Source of the DNA: Dehalococcoidales bacterium
GTDB lineage: Bacteria > Chloroflexota > Dehalococcoidia > Dehalococcoidales > RBG-16-60-22
Assembly: GCA_016783105.1 (NCBI GenBank)
Contig: JADHXF010000019.1
Span: 1-26,150 of the forward strand
DNA length: 26,150 bases
Reading direction: 5' to 3'
Both the position numbers and the translations under genes were made by a program. Shown piece after piece: positions 24,991 to 26,150 of this stretch (the first letter of the stretch is position 1; every line of letters begins with the position of its first letter). Below the pieces are notes generated by a model, which saw nothing but the letters and a program-made list of their open reading frames with translations, did not search any database and had not been told where the DNA came from.

Positions 24991-25752
24991 ATGGCTAGAT
25001 TCTTGACCACACGAGGAACTGCTTCAGAAATCGAGAAGATAATTAATAATGCCCAGAAGAGCGTTGTGCTTATAACGCCTTTCGTAAGGATTTCAACTAG
25101 CCTCTTCCAGAACCTAATGGCTGTAGACAAACAAGGCGTGAGGATAACCCTGATTTACGGTAAGAGCGCTCTTGAGCATGACGTACAAGAGAAACTGAGG
25201 CAACTGAAGAACATCAAAGTGTACTTTCTCGAAAACCTACATGCCAAGTGTTATTTTAATGAACAATGCATGGTGGTAACTTCTTTGAACCTCTATGACT
25301 TCTCAGAGCAGAATAACCGTGAGATGGGAGTATTAGCTACGAGGCAGGAGGATGAGGAGTTCTTCAAGGAGGCTGTGCGAGAAGCCAATATGATGATTTC
25401 TTTAGCTAAACCATTCGATACGAGTCCAGTAGTAAATTCGCAACCTTCTAATAAGACCACAGAACGTCTACGACCAATCTCAAGGGAATCCAGAGAGGGG
25501 CGGGGTACTGCCTTGCTGCGGGGTTTTAAAGACATTCTGCTTGATAAGGTTGGCCTTGGACAGGGTTATTGCATTGAGTGTCGGGCAAGAATAAACTTTG
25601 ACGAATACCGACCATACTGTCCCGATTGTTACAAGCTATGGTCAAAAAACAAGGCGCAAAAAGCAAGATATTGCCATGAATGTGGAAGAACATTCACAAC
25701 GATGCTTAATAAGCCACTCTGTCGTTCTTGCTTCGAGAAGTCTCTCGATTAA
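24991..25752 (+). CDS. PLD-like protein with C-terminal double zinc ribbon
   Basis: A 253-residue protein with one phospholipase D/nuclease half (residues about 1-140): SVVLITPFVR, VRITLIYGKS, LHAKCYFNEQCMVVTSLNL with His84 and Lys86 of an HxK motif, Asn100, and Glu111 in NNREMGVL. A single HxK unit suggests a dimer. A charged linker leads to two zinc ribbons: CIEC/CPDC (194, 197, 210, 213) and CHEC/CRSC (228, 231, 244, 247). I recall similar proteins across bacteria and archaea but know no proven role; nuclease activity is inference. The gene has no ribosome site; its ATG lies at the predicted transcription start. Its G+C is clearly below that of ftsK. Confidence 0.82.
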   Translation: MARFLTTRGTASEIEKIINNAQKSVVLITPFVRISTSLFQNLMAVDKQGVRITLIYGKSALEHDVQEKLRQLKNIKVYFLENLHAKCYFNEQCMVVTSLNLYDFSEQNNREMGVLATRQEDEEFFKEAVREANMMISLAKPFDTSPVVNSQPSNKTTERLRPISRESREGRGTALLRGFKDILLDKVGLGQGYCIECRARINFDEYRPYCPDCYKLWSKNKAQKARYCHECGRTFTTMLNKPLCRSCFEKSLD

Positions 25753-25791
25753 CTGTTTATCTCAAACTAATTCAGAAACGCATCCATATAG

Positions 25792-25820
25792 ACACGGGCT
25801 AGGTTTTGGCCGTGTTTTTT
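25792..25820 (+). terminator. Intrinsic terminator after the PLD-like gene
   Basis: ACACGG (25792-25797) pairs with CCGTGT (25810-25815) around a 12-base loop, and the T tract runs from 25815 to 25820. It lies 40 bases after the PLD stop. On the minus strand there is no T tract after the stem, so it does not serve the convergent toxin gene. Confidence 0.75.
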
Positions 25821-25839
25821 CCCCTTTGTTGAGACGTGA

Positions 25840-26133
25840 CTATGGGTGAGAAGTAATCGCTAAAATTGTAATTACACCCCTAGAGGGGCCATAATACCAA
25901 AAGACTCTATAGGCGGCCGGCGTTCTCTGTTCTGCATATGCTTCAAAAACCTTCTCCCCTTTTGGCCTTTTCAAACTCCTGAATTCATGTGTCTGAAGGC
26001 TAGGGTGCCGCGGATTCTTTGCCAGTGACTTGATGGTCTTCCTGACCGCTTTGTAGCGTTTTATTTGGGCTGCATCAACTTTAAGCAGGTTGTAAGTCTC
26101 GTTTGCTTCATCTGTCCATTCTAAATCAAACAA
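25840..26133 (-). CDS. RelE/ParE-family toxin-like protein, 5' end uncertain
   Basis: A 97-residue basic protein of the RelE/ParE toxin superfamily: DLEWTDEANETYNLL at the start, an alpha-helical RYKAVRKTIKSLAKNPRHP, and a C-terminal beta sheet with RSLKRPKGEKVFEAYAEQ, AYRVFWYYGPSRGVITI and ending ITSHP. RelE types cut mRNA on the ribosome and ParE types poison gyrase; which applies is not clear. The best start in the window is TTG at 26133, without a ribosome site, and the frame stays open to the window edge, so the true start may lie beyond 26150. No antitoxin is visible downstream; one could be upstream, outside the window. It is convergent with the PLD gene. Confidence 0.7.
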   Translation of the reverse strand: MFDLEWTDEANETYNLLKVDAAQIKRYKAVRKTIKSLAKNPRHPSLQTHEFRSLKRPKGEKVFEAYAEQRTPAAYRVFWYYGPSRGVITILAITSHP

Positions 26134-26150
26134 GACGCTTGACCCTATAG

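Overview
The window is a gene-dense stretch of a bacterial chromosome, about 55-60% G+C by eye, that most resembles class Dehalococcoidia (Chloroflexota). The evidence is the cluster rpsB-tsf-pyrH-frr-uppS-cdsA, a short EF-Ts, an R3H-domain AAA ATPase of the cyanobacterial/Chloroflexota type, a membrane pyrophosphatase with the K+-dependent signature, PdxS/PdxT-type vitamin B6 synthesis, a stand-alone ThiD2 domain and an FeS-type uracil-DNA glycosylase. No search was run, so the taxon is inference.

Layout. 1-230 holds no gene except a good extended -10 promoter for the translation operon. 231-6062 is one tightly packed block: ribosomal protein S2, EF-Ts, UMP kinase, ribosome recycling factor, undecaprenyl-PP synthase and CDP-diglyceride synthase, then a six-bladed propeller protein that resembles peptidyl-hydroxyglycine lyase, and rsmG. 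6146-10848 is driven by its own promoter and carries pdxS-pdxT, the R3H/AAA protein, tmk, rnhB and a YraN-family protein. 10861-12011 holds ThiD2 and a translin-family protein. 12012-14170 is a leader with a promoter followed closely by an intrinsic terminator, then hppA. A minus-strand metallo-beta-lactamase gene (14193-14813) is convergent with hppA and divergent from a DUF1015 gene. ribF, tyrS and a class V aminotransferase follow, then a rhodanese lipoprotein that ends in a clear terminator. UDG, RNase J and FtsK/SpoIIIE form the next unit.

The last 1.2 kb (24916-26150) is different: lower G+C (40% in 25021-25080 against 65% in 24721-24780 of ftsK), a leaderless gene for a PLD-like protein with paired zinc ribbons, a terminator, and a minus-strand RelE/ParE-like toxin at the window edge. 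It looks like the start of an accessory segment.

The least ordinary signals are the PAL-like propeller, the bacterial translin with its acidic pair intact, the DUF1015/aminotransferase link to serine metabolism, leaders in which a terminator or hairpin follows the promoter within tens of bases, a recurring GCTAnnnT form of the -10 box, and the leaderless PLD gene. I do not see a CRISPR array, tRNA, rRNA, insertion sequence or an obvious multi-gene defence operon. No gap without a gene exceeds 300 bases.
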